From assembly GCA_016234485.1 (NCBI GenBank), contig JACRBL010000062.1:1-64000 (forward strand): a stretch of 64,000 bases of DNA. Reading direction: 5' to 3'. This document shows, piece after piece, positions 1 to 8,056 of the stretch. The notes below the pieces were generated by a model, which saw only the letters and a list, made by a program, of their open reading frames with translations, was not told the DNA's origin and did no database searches. This DNA is from Chloroflexota bacterium (lineage in GTDB: Bacteria; Chloroflexota; Anaerolineae; Anaerolineales; Villigracilaceae). The stretch's first letter is position 1. Every line of letters begins with the position of its first letter. Made by a program: the position numbers and the translations under genes.

Positions 1-2
1 AA

Positions 3-119
3 ATTGCGCAGATGATCAATATGCAGCCCAGTTTGGTTAGAGCCTATGTCACATTGGCCACAAAGTATCATCCCGAACTGTTGCCCGAACAATCCAAACC
101 TGTTCAAGACCAAAGGTGA
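3..119 (+). CDS. C-terminal end of an unidentified protein, possibly HTH-type (partial)
   Basis: The window opens inside a frame that runs from base 3 to a TGA at 117-119 and gives 38 residues. The piece IAQMINMQPSLVRAYVTLA resembles the recognition part of a helix-turn-helix, like the tails of DUF1670-type proteins. That family is only a guess from the short tail, and the start lies outside the window. Confidence 0.4.
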   Translation: MAQMINMQPSLVRAYVTLATKYHPELLPEQSKPVQDQR

Positions 120-269
120 CAGGTGGCACTATCACAGATTTCCACAGAAAAAAACTGTGTAATCTGTGGTTGATGTTTTTTGGACGGTTAATCACTGTCT
201 TGCAAGGCGGCGTATTTTTTTATTCATGTATAATCCGCCCACTCACTCCAAATTCCACAAAGGGTTCCC

Positions 270-1613
270 ATGTCAGAAGAACGGACAGCTTTTCTGAACG
301 TTCGTCCCGAAGAACGCAAACTGGTCTATTCGTTGGTGTTCATCCTCGCCATCACCACGCTCGTTCTCGAACTTTCGGACGTGATCGCCACGGGTGGATT
401 CGTCAGTAAGGTGGGTCCGAAGAACATCTTCTGGCTGTGGATCGTGGACATGCTCATTTCGCTCGCCACGGTGGGAGCCTACGCGCTGGTCGTGGATCGC
501 ACCGAGCGCGTCCGCCTCGTCAAGTGGCTCACGCTGGCCTTCGCGATTCTCTTCCTCGGTCTGCGTTTTGTGTTCTCGCTCGGCGCGCCCGACTGGATTT
601 CCTACCCCATCCTCTACATTTTGACCGATCAATTCTACGCGGTCTTTCCGCTCGCGTTCTGGGCAATGGTCAATGACCTGTACACCGCGGCCGAAGGCAA
701 GCGTCTCTTTCCGATCATCACGATGGGGACGGCTCTCGGTTCGATTCTCGGAAACGGGCTGGCCGCGCTCTCCGGCTGGATCCTCCAACGGAGCGGCGGC
801 GATCCCGCCTCGCTTCTTCCTCTGGGAAGTTTGATCCTGCTATTCGGACTCGTGATCCTCGAAGTAGTCTTTGCCAAACAGACGGTCAACGCCCGCCAAT
901 CGCGCGACGAAACCATAGACGTGAAGCAGACCATCAACGTCGGCGCGGACTACATCAAGAACATCCCCATCTTCACCTATCTCGCCGTGTCCATGCTCCT
1001 TTCGGGCATCGCTTTCACGGTCATCGAATATCACTTCCTCTTTTCCATTGACCAGGCATTCACGCAAGACCCGCTCCAGTTTCAATCGTTTTATGGAATG
1101 TTCAAGATCGTCCTGATCCTCAGCACCATGCTCGTGCAAGCCTTCATCTCTGGGCGTTATCTCGAACGGCTGGGACTCAAAAATTCCTTCATCGTCCAGC
1201 CCATCGCGTTGGCGATTGGGTCGGCGTTGGCCTTCGTCATCCCTGGCATCTACGGCGCGGCGGCCGCTCGTTATGTTGTCCGCCTCGTCCAGCAATCGTG
1301 GGACGAACCCGCCCGCAAATCGCTTGAGAACCTCATCCCCGATGAAAGGCGCGGACGTGTTTCGGTGGTTATTGACCGTTACTTCTACGACATCTCCACC
1401 ATCCTCTCCTCGCTAGCGTTGGGCATCTTACTTTTCTTCATCGCGAATTTCTCGCAGACGATTATCCTCATCTACCTGGCCGTCGCGGCGCTGGTCTCCA
1501 TCATCGCCATCTGGGCAGGCTTCCGCATCCGCGCCCGTTACGACGAATCCATGCTCGATTGGCGTCTCGCGCGTGCGCGCAGAAAAAGCGTCTTGACTGG
1601 TATTGAATTTTAA
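270..1613 (+). CDS. MFS / nucleotide-transporter-like membrane protein
   Basis: A 447-residue polytopic membrane protein with about 11-12 hydrophobic segments. The start LNVRPEERKLVYSLVFIL and the conserved GTALGSILGNGLAAL stretch near residue 155 resemble MFS proteins related to ATP/ADP (Npt/TLC-like) exchangers. A cytosolic loop at about residues 205-225 (RQSRDETIDVKQT) is typical of the central MFS loop, and the C-terminus is basic. The substrate cannot be read from sequence. A TATAAT box at 229-234 lies 36 bases before the ATG, but no good -35 accompanies it. The gene stands alone, followed by a repeat-bearing gap. The general class is fairly certain; the nucleotide-exchange idea is weak. 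Confidence 0.75.
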   Translation: MSEERTAFLNVRPEERKLVYSLVFILAITTLVLELSDVIATGGFVSKVGPKNIFWLWIVDMLISLATVGAYALVVDRTERVRLVKWLTLAFAILFLGLRFVFSLGAPDWISYPILYILTDQFYAVFPLAFWAMVNDLYTAAEGKRLFPIITMGTALGSILGNGLAALSGWILQRSGGDPASLLPLGSLILLFGLVILEVVFAKQTVNARQSRDETIDVKQTINVGADYIKNIPIFTYLAVSMLLSGIAFTVIEYHFLFSIDQAFTQDPLQFQSFYGMFKIVLILSTMLVQAFISGRYLERLGLKNSFIVQPIALAIGSALAFVIPGIYGAAAARYVVRLVQQSWDEPARKSLENLIPDERRGRVSVVIDRYFYDISTILSSLALGILLFFIANFSQTIILIYLAVAALVSIIAIWAGFRIRARYDESMLDWRLARARRKSVLTGIEF

Positions 1614-1773
1614 TTCACTAACCACAAAGGACACAAAGGTCACGAAGTTAAGTTGTCCGATTGTTTTATTTATTCGTTTCAGATGATCATGAGCGATGGT
1701 TGAAAATAAACCGACGCATTGAGCCGCTTGACAAACCTTTGTGTACTTGGTGTCCTTCGTGGTTAAAAGAATT
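1612..1773. repeat. Long inverted repeat, AACCACAAAGGACAC type
   Basis: Arm one (about 1612-1647) contains AACCACAAAGGACACAAAGG. Arm two (about 1736-1773) is its imperfect reverse complement, ending CTTCGTGGTTAAAAGAATT. About 90 bases without a clear gene lie between. The unit fills the gap between two genes and looks like a MITE-like or structural repeat; no target duplication was established. Confidence 0.6.
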
Positions 1774-1790
1774 AAAATTTTGGAGTCCAT

Positions 1791-2384
1791 GTGACGGAAG
1801 ACTTTATCGTACGCCTCAAACAAGAGTGGTTTCAGCGTTTCGACGAAATTCTCGACAACAGCAGAACCATCCCGCTCAGCGGATTGAAGTGCCTCGAACT
1901 TTGCGAGGCGCGTTGTTGCCCGCGCGTGGGGATGCGCTCCATGCAGGCCGATCAAATCGCGAGTCCCGTCGTCGTCCTGCTTCCATTTGAGATGGAATAC
2001 CTCATCGAAAAAACAGGCGTCTCGCGCGAACTCTTCCGTCGCTGGCCGCTCGCGCTCACGCCCGAGATCGCCATCGAGATCGGGATGCTCGACCTCGGCA
2101 GGCCCTGTCCGTTCCTCACCGAAAAATTGCAATGCAGCATCCACGAACACAACCCGCTCGATTGCCGCACCTTTCCGCTCCTCCCGTATCAAAATCATCG
2201 CGAAGAACTCGAGTGGGAACTCGGCGCGAACTGTCCCTCCTTGAATTTTCTCAACCCGAATTTTGTGACGGTCGTCAAACGCGTCTGGCAGGACATTTAT
2301 CAGCGCCTGCCCCAATCGTGGTGGGACATCTACGCCTTCGCCGATCACTGGACGGGCTGGACGGAGACTCATCATGCCGATTAA
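1791..2384 (+). CDS. YkgJ-family cysteine cluster protein
   Basis: A 197-residue soluble protein with a CEARCC motif near residue 40 and later cysteines in RPCPFLTEKLQCSIHEHNPLDCR (about 102-127). This layout is typical of the YkgJ/UPF0153 family, which is thought to bind Zn or an Fe-S cluster; the biochemical role is unknown. The start is GTG at 1791, just after the repeat, and no strong ribosome site is visible. The end overlaps the next gene by 11 bases, so the two are probably co-translated. Confidence 0.75.
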   Translation: MTEDFIVRLKQEWFQRFDEILDNSRTIPLSGLKCLELCEARCCPRVGMRSMQADQIASPVVVLLPFEMEYLIEKTGVSRELFRRWPLALTPEIAIEIGMLDLGRPCPFLTEKLQCSIHEHNPLDCRTFPLLPYQNHREELEWELGANCPSLNFLNPNFVTVVKRVWQDIYQRLPQSWWDIYAFADHWTGWTETHHAD

Positions 2385-3096
2385 TCGCCTCGGGCCGGAC
2401 GGGGCGCGGCTGGTGACCGTTTCGGGCGGCGACTCGGCCCTTTTGGCGGTCGCGTCGAACCTCTTCGCCGAAATCTTTCCCGATGACAAGCGCTACATCC
2501 CCTACATCCACGCCTGCGCGCAGGGACAGAACCCTTCGCACCCGCATACCTTCGATCACGTCTGGCTGGTGGAGCAGGGCGGAGAGTATGTGGGCGTGCG
2601 CGTCTTCAGTCACATTACCACGCGCAATTTCGGACATGGCGCCTACATCGGGTTCGCGCCGCGCGCCCGAGGTCAGGGATTGGGGCGATGGCTTGTCGAG
2701 CAGACACACGCCCAATTGGACGAGGACGCGCGTCAGTTTGGTCACGAGGGTTCGATCGGCTATCTCGTCGAAGTGGAACGCCCGATCGACGCGGAGTCGG
2801 AAGAGGCGCGGCAAACGTCTGTGAAGCGCAACCAGTTCCACCGTCAGTGTGACGCGATTTTTCTTCCCGTGCCGTTCACCGAGCCAGTGATGATCGCGGG
2901 CGTGGACTACCTCCGTCCCAAAGATTTGGCGGATGAGGCGCCGCGTCCGATGCACCTGGTTTTCATCCCGTCGGCGCGCGGATTGAAAATCCAGAATTTG
3001 GATTTGGTGAATCTTGTTCATGGTATATACTTGGACGTGTATCGTCTTTCTGCGGAACATGAATTTGTGAAACAAGCGTTAGGGTATCCAAAATAA
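2374..3096 (+). CDS. GNAT-family N-acetyltransferase
   Basis: A 240-residue protein. The stretch YIGFAPRARGQGLGRWLVEQ near residues 90-110 fits GNAT motif A (RxxGxG/A), which binds the pyrophosphate of acetyl-CoA. The acceptor is not identifiable. The C-terminal 100 residues lack a recognisable motif and may be family-specific. It overlaps the preceding cysteine-cluster gene by 11 bases, which implies a two-gene operon and perhaps a shared task. Confidence 0.75.
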   Translation: MPINRLGPDGARLVTVSGGDSALLAVASNLFAEIFPDDKRYIPYIHACAQGQNPSHPHTFDHVWLVEQGGEYVGVRVFSHITTRNFGHGAYIGFAPRARGQGLGRWLVEQTHAQLDEDARQFGHEGSIGYLVEVERPIDAESEEARQTSVKRNQFHRQCDAIFLPVPFTEPVMIAGVDYLRPKDLADEAPRPMHLVFIPSARGLKIQNLDLVNLVHGIYLDVYRLSAEHEFVKQALGYPK

Positions 3097-3106
3097 TTTT
3101 GTCTCT

Positions 3107-3192
3107 GTCATTGCGAGGGCGGTGTTCGTCCGCCCGAAGCAATCTCCATGTAAATCTGGGGATTGCTTCGCCCCTTTTGGGCTCGCAACGAC
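3107..3192. repeat. Palindromic GTCATTGCGAG repeat, copy 1
   Basis: Starts GTCATTGCGAGGGCG and carries CGAAGCAATC followed by GATTGCTTCG, closing with CGCAACGAC. The same family recurs at 15677-15763 and 61823-61909. The following sensor frame is open through this repeat, but the likely start codon lies after it. Confidence 0.8.
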
Positions 3193-3212
3193 AGAAACAC
3201 TGGAGAATGAGC

Positions 3213-4253
3213 ATGACCGTCGCATCTCAAAAGAAAGTGTTCGTCAGCCTGCCGACCAAGTTGATCGTGGCATTGGCGTTGTTGTTCATTGTCGCATTTG
3301 CCGCCATCTTCAGTTGGATGGATCGCTTCGTGACCGAACTGGCGATGCGCAATCTGCAAACCGACCTGATCGCCACTGCGCAAGCCGCGGCCGCAGGCAT
3401 AGACGGCGACGCACATGCCGCGCTCTTCGCGGGCGGACAGATTGACGACGCGACCTACACTCGCGTCGCCGATTACCTGCGCTCTGTGAAGCGGACGAAT
3501 CCGCTGGCCTCGGGCATGTACACCTACGTGAAAGCTGAAGGGACTCCGCCCGAACAGGTGCAGTTGGTAGTGAGCGCCGCCTACCCGCCTGGGTCGGTCG
3601 CGCAGGAAGTGAATACGGCGCGCCCAGGCGAATGTTTGGTTCCGCCTTCGAGCCGCCCCGATTTGAGACAGGATTACTCCGACACGTCGCCCGCCATGTT
3701 GGACGGCGTGCGCGCGGCTGGCGCGGATACCGAGCTGTGGGCCGACGATTACGGCAATTGGCTTTCGGGATACGCGCCGATCTTCAACTCGAAGGGGGAG
3801 CCTGTCGCCGCGGTGGGCGTGGATATGTGCGCGACGGAAGTCATTTCACTGCAACAGAATATCCGCCGAAACGTGGCGATCGCGCTGGCGATCTCGCTCG
3901 CGACGCTGATCGGGGTGGTGTGGTTCATCGCCCGCGGCGTCACGCGCCCCGTCCTGGCATTGACGCGGGTCGCGGACCGCATCGGTAGCGGCGACTACGA
4001 TCAGGATTTCTCCAGTCTGCATTCCGCCCGCGTGCAGGATGAAGTGGACACGCTGGCGACGGTCTTCGAGTTGATGGTGAACAAGGTTTATACCCGCGAG
4101 CAAAGCCTGCGCGCCCGCGTCCAACAGTTGGAAATTATGATTGACCAGGGCAAGCGCGAACGCGAAGTGCAACAGATTGTGGAAAGCGACTTCTTCCAGG
4201 AGTTGCAGGGGAAAGTGACCGAGATGAGAAATCGGTTCAAGAAAGTGGATTAG
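3213..4253 (+). CDS. HAMP-domain membrane sensor without output domain
   Basis: 346 residues from the ATG at 3213, chosen because GGAG at 3202-3205 lies 7 bases upstream; longer frames read through a repeat. There is one membrane segment near residues 12-32, an extracytoplasmic sensor region of about 210 residues (Cache-like in size, identity unproven), a second membrane segment (about 217-240), a HAMP-like linker beginning ARGVTRPVLALTRVADRI, and a C-terminal coiled coil. No kinase, GGDEF or methyl-accepting domain follows, so it must act through a partner or as a co-receptor. A terminator follows directly. Family function is inferred only from architecture. Confidence 0.7.
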   Translation: MTVASQKKVFVSLPTKLIVALALLFIVAFAAIFSWMDRFVTELAMRNLQTDLIATAQAAAAGIDGDAHAALFAGGQIDDATYTRVADYLRSVKRTNPLASGMYTYVKAEGTPPEQVQLVVSAAYPPGSVAQEVNTARPGECLVPPSSRPDLRQDYSDTSPAMLDGVRAAGADTELWADDYGNWLSGYAPIFNSKGEPVAAVGVDMCATEVISLQQNIRRNVAIALAISLATLIGVVWFIARGVTRPVLALTRVADRIGSGDYDQDFSSLHSARVQDEVDTLATVFELMVNKVYTREQSLRARVQQLEIMIDQGKREREVQQIVESDFFQELQGKVTEMRNRFKKVD

Positions 4254-4263
4254 GAATGTAAAA

Positions 4264-4290
4264 GCCCCGTCCTTGAAAAAAGACGGGGCT
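4264..4290. terminator. Rho-independent terminator between convergent genes
   Basis: GCCCCGTC at 4264-4271 pairs with GACGGGGC at 4282-4289 across a loop of Ts and As, flanked by T-rich (plus) and A-rich sequence. It could serve both the HAMP gene and the minus-strand gene that ends at 4297. Confidence 0.85.
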
Positions 4291-4296
4291 TCTTCA

Positions 4297-4791
4297 TTAA
4301 TTCAATTCTTCAATCCACACCTTACTGTCATCCGCTCGAACGGCGCGTTCGGCCTCGCGCTTCAACTGGTTCAGTCCATGGCGGAAACGGAATTTCGCAT
4401 TCATGGGACGATATTCGCTGGGGATGTGAGTCGGCGCTGAATTTAGCGATATGTTGAAGCAGGGCAAGAAAGCTTGTATCAGTTGGCGTTCGGCGGCGTC
4501 CAGGTCGTTGCCAACCTCATCGAAGCGCTCGGATTTGGAACTCATCAACTCGATGGTAAATTTCATCGAGACAGGCCAGTTGCTCCAGATAAAGCGCCCG
4601 ACGATGGAGTGTCCGTGAAAGCCGCCGAGCAGGTGTTCCCACACGCGCGCGAAGGCCAGTTGTGATTGACCGACGTAGAAGGTCACATGCTCGTCGCGGA
4701 AGAGATACAGGTCAAACTCTTTCCATTCCGCGGGACAGTTTTCAATGAGCAGGAAGCGCTTGATGGGGAGGATGATTTGAGGAGGGTTCAT
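4297..4791 (-). CDS. GIY-YIG-like nuclease domain protein
   Basis: 164 residues. The segment DLYLFRDEHVTFYVGQS (about 27-43) matches the two-strand core of GIY-YIG nucleases with the first motif degenerated to LYLF and the second as FYVG. The later ERQLIQAFLPCFN (about 101-113) fits the conserved glutamate region (E followed by LI and P-x-FN). Family members cut DNA or act in repair and mobile elements; the target here is unknown. It stands alone between a terminator and a membrane-protein gene. Confidence 0.65.
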   Translation of the reverse strand: MNPPQIILPIKRFLLIENCPAEWKEFDLYLFRDEHVTFYVGQSQLAFARVWEHLLGGFHGHSIVGRFIWSNWPVSMKFTIELMSSKSERFDEVGNDLDAAERQLIQAFLPCFNISLNSAPTHIPSEYRPMNAKFRFRHGLNQLKREAERAVRADDSKVWIEELN

Positions 4792-4816
4792 GGGGTCGTG
4801 TAAGATCGAGAAGGCT

Positions 4817-5281
4817 TTAATTCAACTTTGTCACTCCCCTGTGAAATCGGATGAGTTCTCGAATGGTTTGCGCCGCGCCATAAAGTGAAAAGATGGCGGC
4901 TCCAATTCGACTTCCCATCGCGCCGTTGTAGATCAATATATTGGATGGATTGACCGCTTCGGGGACAGAGAGTTCGAGTATGAAATATGTGAAAACGCCA
5001 AAAATAAGTCCAAACGGGATTCCGATCAGCGCCCCGATGTACGGTTTATCGTTGGTGTCGAAGAGTCTGTTGAAAATGCGGATTTCCAGATAGCCAAGCA
5101 GGCCGCCATAGATCACGGCGAGGGACGCGCTGACCAGAAAGGAAAACTCTAGACCGATTACTTTGTCAATCAAAAAACTTGGGATTATCCCGATCAATAT
5201 GCCAATAAAACCGCCTAACAACAAGCCGACAAGGTATCCTATGACTAGCGTGGCGATCACTTTTAGAATGTTTCCAATCAT
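4817..5281 (-). CDS. Small glycine-rich integral membrane protein, unknown function
   Basis: 154 residues with three to four hydrophobic segments. The first is rich in glycine (VGLLLGGFIGILIG), as in glycine-zipper packing. GGAGGAG lies about 6 bases before the ATG, which supports the start. I do not recognise a family. Base composition is lower in GC than the housekeeping genes to the right. Confidence 0.6.
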   Translation of the reverse strand: MIGNILKVIATLVIGYLVGLLLGGFIGILIGIIPSFLIDKVIGLEFSFLVSASLAVIYGGLLGYLEIRIFNRLFDTNDKPYIGALIGIPFGLIFGVFTYFILELSVPEAVNPSNILIYNGAMGSRIGAAIFSLYGAAQTIRELIRFHRGVTKLN

Positions 5282-5460
5282 GCGTTTCTCCTCCGTTGAT
5301 GATTTGTTTCCGAATGGAATTTTCCTTCTACTGTGCGTTATTGAATTTCTCGATCACGTTCTCCATATATTGATAAGAATTGAACATGGCTTATATCTTT
5401 TTGTTTTTTAAGAAAATCTTCACCTTCGTGTCTTTGCGTAAAAAATTTTTGATAATCCCG
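5282..5460. other. Gap with a 19-codon minus-strand reading frame, probably non-coding
   Basis: A-T-rich spacer. On the minus strand 5387-5328 reads MFNSYQYMENVIEKFNNAQ and then stops, 46 bases before the next gene; it may be a short leader, a gene scrap or chance. The stretch CTTCGTGTCTTTGCGTAAAA near 5422-5441 resembles the repeat at 12740-12780. Nothing else seen. Confidence 0.3.
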
Positions 5461-6018
5461 TTATTTACGGGGAAGCCATGATTTGACTATCAATACAAGC
5501 ATGATGCCATCTGGTTGAGGAAGGATGGACACAGTCAACACGCTTGTGTCTTTCATAAAGAACAACAAAATGACGCTTGTCGTTCCCTGGCCGCTGGCAA
5601 AAACGTTCCATCCAAGTTTTCCTAATTCCTTCTCGTAAAACTGTTGGATTTCATCGGACGAGGCCTTAATTGTAAAAGAATATCCCTTGCTATCTCCCTG
5701 GCCTGCAATCGCGTTCGGCATAATGGGAATATCTTCCCACTCGCTGACGGGTTTTCCGGACGGTATGGGCAAAACGGGGACAGAAGGCGTTTCTGTCGGC
5801 GGGACAGGGGTTTTGGTCGGGGTGTTGGTTGGCGTCGGGGTATTGGTTGCTGTGGGCAAACTTGTTGCGGTAGGCGTGGGCGTCTCTGTGGGTGGAGGCG
5901 CAAAGGTATTACAAGATGCCAATGCGAGCGCCAGAATTGAAAGTAGTAGGTTCTTGCAAAAAATTTTGGTAGTGGGTCGCGCTACATGATGAGAAAGCGA
6001 AAATACGCCTACCATCAT
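5461..6018 (-). CDS. Secreted lipoprotein with Thr/Pro stalk
   Basis: 185 residues. A hydrophobic stretch ending LALASC (about residues 30-36) is a lipobox, so the mature protein would be lipid-anchored at Cys36. A Thr/Pro-rich linker (about 38-75, repeats of TPTPT and TNTPT) follows, as is common in Anaerolineae surface proteins. The rest is a small folded domain ending in hydrophobic strands (VILLFFMKDTSVLTVSI). The long pre-peptide suggests that the first Met may not be the real start, but no better codon is present. Function unknown. Confidence 0.65.
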   Translation of the reverse strand: MMVGVFSLSHHVARPTTKIFCKNLLLSILALALASCNTFAPPPTETPTPTATSLPTATNTPTPTNTPTKTPVPPTETPSVPVLPIPSGKPVSEWEDIPIMPNAIAGQGDSKGYSFTIKASSDEIQQFYEKELGKLGWNVFASGQGTTSVILLFFMKDTSVLTVSILPQPDGIMLVLIVKSWLPRK

Positions 6019-6105
6019 TTATCCAAACCCACTACCTGAAAGGTTACCTTATTGACTATGATCCCGCTTTTATACCATCATTTAGAAAGAACCACTACCC
6101 GAAAA
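5969..6105. repeat. Short repeats around ACCATCATTTA and CCACTACC
   Basis: ACCATCATTTA followed by CCACTACC(T/C)GAAA occurs twice, at about 6011-6040 and 6074-6105. GGTAGTGGGT at 5970-5979 is the inverted form. A related CCACTACCGG lies near 37636. The repeats occupy the spacer and the start of the lipoprotein gene. Confidence 0.5.
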
Positions 6106-6106
6106 A

Positions 6107-6400
6107 CTAATTTTGTTCTGCTCTTGCTTTCAGCGCCTTATCCATCGCTTCAAAACCCTGCTTTGAATTGGTGTCAATATCTTTTGCTTGTGATGAAACA
6201 AGTAAGCCATTGAATATTTCTCGGTCAATGAAGCGAATCTTATTGCTTTCAACTTGTTCAATGATGAAACTGTGTTCACCACTGAATAGAATTGGTAGAG
6301 CGACATGATATTTCCAGCGTAATTCTTTGTTGGGCAGCGAATAAAAAACAACTCCGAATGTTCTCCACTCGAAACCGTTTTTTCCATTTCTGATTGATTT
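6107..6400 (-). pseudogene. 3' fragment of an SRPBCC (START/Bet v1-like) domain gene
   Basis: Read from 6400 to the TAG at 6107-6109, the minus strand encodes about 97 residues that contain GEHSFIIEQVESNKIRFIDR, EIFNGLLVSS and KQGFEAMDKALKARAEQN. This matches the C-terminal half of SRPBCC-domain proteins (strand-rich GEHxF.IE, then FIDxExFxGLL, then the long C-terminal helix). A TGA at 6401-6403 closes the frame upstream, and the N-terminal half with the usual WNPF region is missing. It is therefore a truncated remnant. A different 99-codon frame over the same bases has no family features and was rejected. Confidence 0.75.
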
Positions 6401-6497
6401 TCAGCCTGCTTGCCTTTTACCCTTGACACTGCTGTTTATCGGTGGCACGCTTTTGGCATTAAGACTCACTTGCTAATTTGCATACACTGTTTGGACT

Positions 6498-6551
6498 TCA
6501 ATAAAAACGCACATCGCCGAATGTGTCCAATCCAAATTCAATATTTTTCAT
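6498..6551 (-). pseudogene. 5' stub of a luciferase-like monooxygenase gene
   Basis: The 17-codon frame MKNIEFGLDTFGDVRFY, then stop, begins 15 bases after the Ddn-type gene ends. MKNIEFGLDTFGDV is the characteristic N-terminus of LLM-class (flavin/F420-dependent) oxidoreductases, which normally continue for about 330 residues. Everything after residue 14 is lost. Its place behind a deazaflavin-type enzyme suggests a former two-gene operon. Confidence 0.6.
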
Positions 6552-6565
6552 AAATTAGTTCATCT

Positions 6566-6997
6566 TTACTTGTTCCCACTCTTCTCGACATCAGAAAGCG
6601 CAGGCGATAGAATCATAAGAGGAATAATTCTACCCGCTTTCTTCTCGTACTCTTTGAATGTCGGGTTTAGGTCATTGATCATTGCAAAGATACGTTCCCG
6701 TTCAACGGGTTCGGCTTGCTCGGCAACTACTTCAAGTTTCTCATTACCCACTTCTATTACAGCGCGTGGATTTGCGATCAGGTTGTAATACCAGTCCGGG
6801 TTCGCAGGCGCGCCACCCTTTGACGCCACAACCACATAACGGTCGCCGTCACGGAAATACGCCAGCGGATTCGTCCGCTGTTTGCCTGATTTCGCGCCCG
6901 TATGGGTGAGCAGCAAGAGTGGTTGTCTTGCGAATGCCGCCACTCTTCCATTGTTTGCGCGAAACTCCTCTATGACCTTTTGATTCCAATCTGACAT
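6566..6997 (-). CDS. Deazaflavin (F420)-dependent nitroreductase-family protein
   Basis: 143 residues, the usual length of the Ddn family. Visible signatures are LLLLTHTGAKSGKQRTNPLA (about 27-46), the central YVVVASKGGAPANPDWYYNL (about 54-73) and ANPRAVIEVG. These form the split-barrel fold that binds F420 or a flavin. Members reduce nitro-compounds or enones; the substrate here is unknown. An ortholog-like N-terminus (MSDWNQKVI) recurs in the fragment at 7899-8015. Confidence 0.85.
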   Translation of the reverse strand: MSDWNQKVIEEFRANNGRVAAFARQPLLLLTHTGAKSGKQRTNPLAYFRDGDRYVVVASKGGAPANPDWYYNLIANPRAVIEVGNEKLEVVAEQAEPVERERIFAMINDLNPTFKEYEKKAGRIIPLMILSPALSDVEKSGNK

Positions 6998-7062
6998 CTC
7001 GTTATCCTCTATTCAAAATTTTCTATGCTTGCCGGGTTCATCTTATTAATCGTGATCCACAA

Positions 7063-7902
7063 TTACTCCAAACTGCTGTTGGCAGTATAGTTTTTCAGGC
7101 GGTGCAGGGTCAAATCCCAGAATTCAACCACCTTTTGCTTGTTATATATGAGTGGGCTACCTTGAGCTGGTCGGCTGTGTGCAAAGAAGCCTCCATTTTG
7201 GCTTTCCAAACCGGTCGCTGTGGCGCAGTAAACCGAAGTCTTTGCTCCTTCAGCCAGCGGTTCACCGCCTACACCAAAGACCCTTATACCCATTTTAGTG
7301 CGAATGACCCCGGGATGCAGACTGCAAGTCCAAATTCCATCCCAGTCCTTATTCTGGGCTAGTCCCGCGGCAAAAAGGCTGTTGGCTAATTTCGAAGCAG
7401 CATAAGCTCCAGAGGGGCTCCACCCTTTATTCAATTCCAAGTCTTCAAAATCCAGATGGGCGCCGATATGCACACCTGAGCTGACCATCAAGACTCTGGG
7501 AGCGGAGGCTACCATCAGAGTCTCGTGCAATTTGAGCGTCAGAAGGGCATGTGAGAAATGTTTAATGCCCATGTTGGTTTCAAAGCCATCGGCAGTCAAT
7601 GTGCGCTTGTCTTCGTAAACACCGGCATTGTTGATCAAAACATCGAGTCCGTTCCCAATAGGCAAAACTTGCTTAACTTGTTCAGCTAACCTCAAGACCT
7701 GATCCATATGAGCTAGGTCTCCCCAAACTGGAATGAGTTCAGCGCCAGCGTTTCCCTTTTCGAGCCTTTGGACTCCGGTCTTTGCCTTGTCCTCATTGCG
7801 GGCGTGTATGATGACAGCGAAGCCCCTATCTAGCATGGCTTTCGCTGTAGCCAACCCAATTCCGTCATTGGCTCCGGTAATCAATACGAATTGTTTTTTC
7901 AT
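7063..7902 (-). CDS. SDR-family NAD(P)-dependent oxidoreductase
   Basis: 279 residues. It has the Rossmann motif TGANDGIGLAT (about residues 9-19), NNAG near 90, a catalytic Ser in VLMVSSGVH and YAASK (Y-x3-K) near 168. The C-terminal part (LHPGVIRTKMG) is typical of the retinol-dehydrogenase-like SDR branch. The substrate is unknown. The ATG overlaps the stop of a short upstream frame (7899-8015) as ATGA, so it may be translationally coupled to a gene remnant. Confidence 0.85.
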   Translation of the reverse strand: MKKQFVLITGANDGIGLATAKAMLDRGFAVIIHARNEDKAKTGVQRLEKGNAGAELIPVWGDLAHMDQVLRLAEQVKQVLPIGNGLDVLINNAGVYEDKRTLTADGFETNMGIKHFSHALLTLKLHETLMVASAPRVLMVSSGVHIGAHLDFEDLELNKGWSPSGAYAASKLANSLFAAGLAQNKDWDGIWTCSLHPGVIRTKMGIRVFGVGGEPLAEGAKTSVYCATATGLESQNGGFFAHSRPAQGSPLIYNKQKVVEFWDLTLHRLKNYTANSSLE

Positions 7903-8015
7903 GATTTATTAACTCGACCGTTTTTTGTGTAAATATCATCACCAATTCGAGTTGCCGTCACTCTTCCATCATTCGAGCGAAATTCATCAATAACCTTTTG
8001 ATTCCAGTCTGACAT
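7899..8015 (-). pseudogene. 5' remnant of a second ddn-type gene, coupled to the SDR start
   Basis: A 38-codon frame begins MSDWNQKVIDEFRSNDGRV, nearly identical to the N-terminus of the enzyme at 6566-6997 (MSDWNQKVIEEFRANNGRV), and then diverges into ATRIGDDIYTKNGRVNKS. The last codon and stop overlap the SDR start (TCATGA). It is best explained as the stub left by a duplication or replacement; it may still serve as a translated leader. Confidence 0.65.
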
Positions 8016-8056
8016 TGCTAACTTCCATTCATTTAAAGTGACTGCCTATTTTTTTA

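Noticed and set aside
1428..2489. 353-codon minus-strand frame across the YkgJ gene and a repeat
   Set aside because: It crosses an intergenic inverted repeat and two real genes and shows no domain.
5790..5910. Tandem GTGGGCGTTGG-like repeats, possible CRISPR or VNTR
   Set aside because: No spacer structure; they encode the Thr/Pro stalk of a lipoprotein on the minus strand.
6130..6429. 99-codon minus-strand frame
   Set aside because: A different frame of the same strand encodes an SRPBCC C-terminus; this one has no features.
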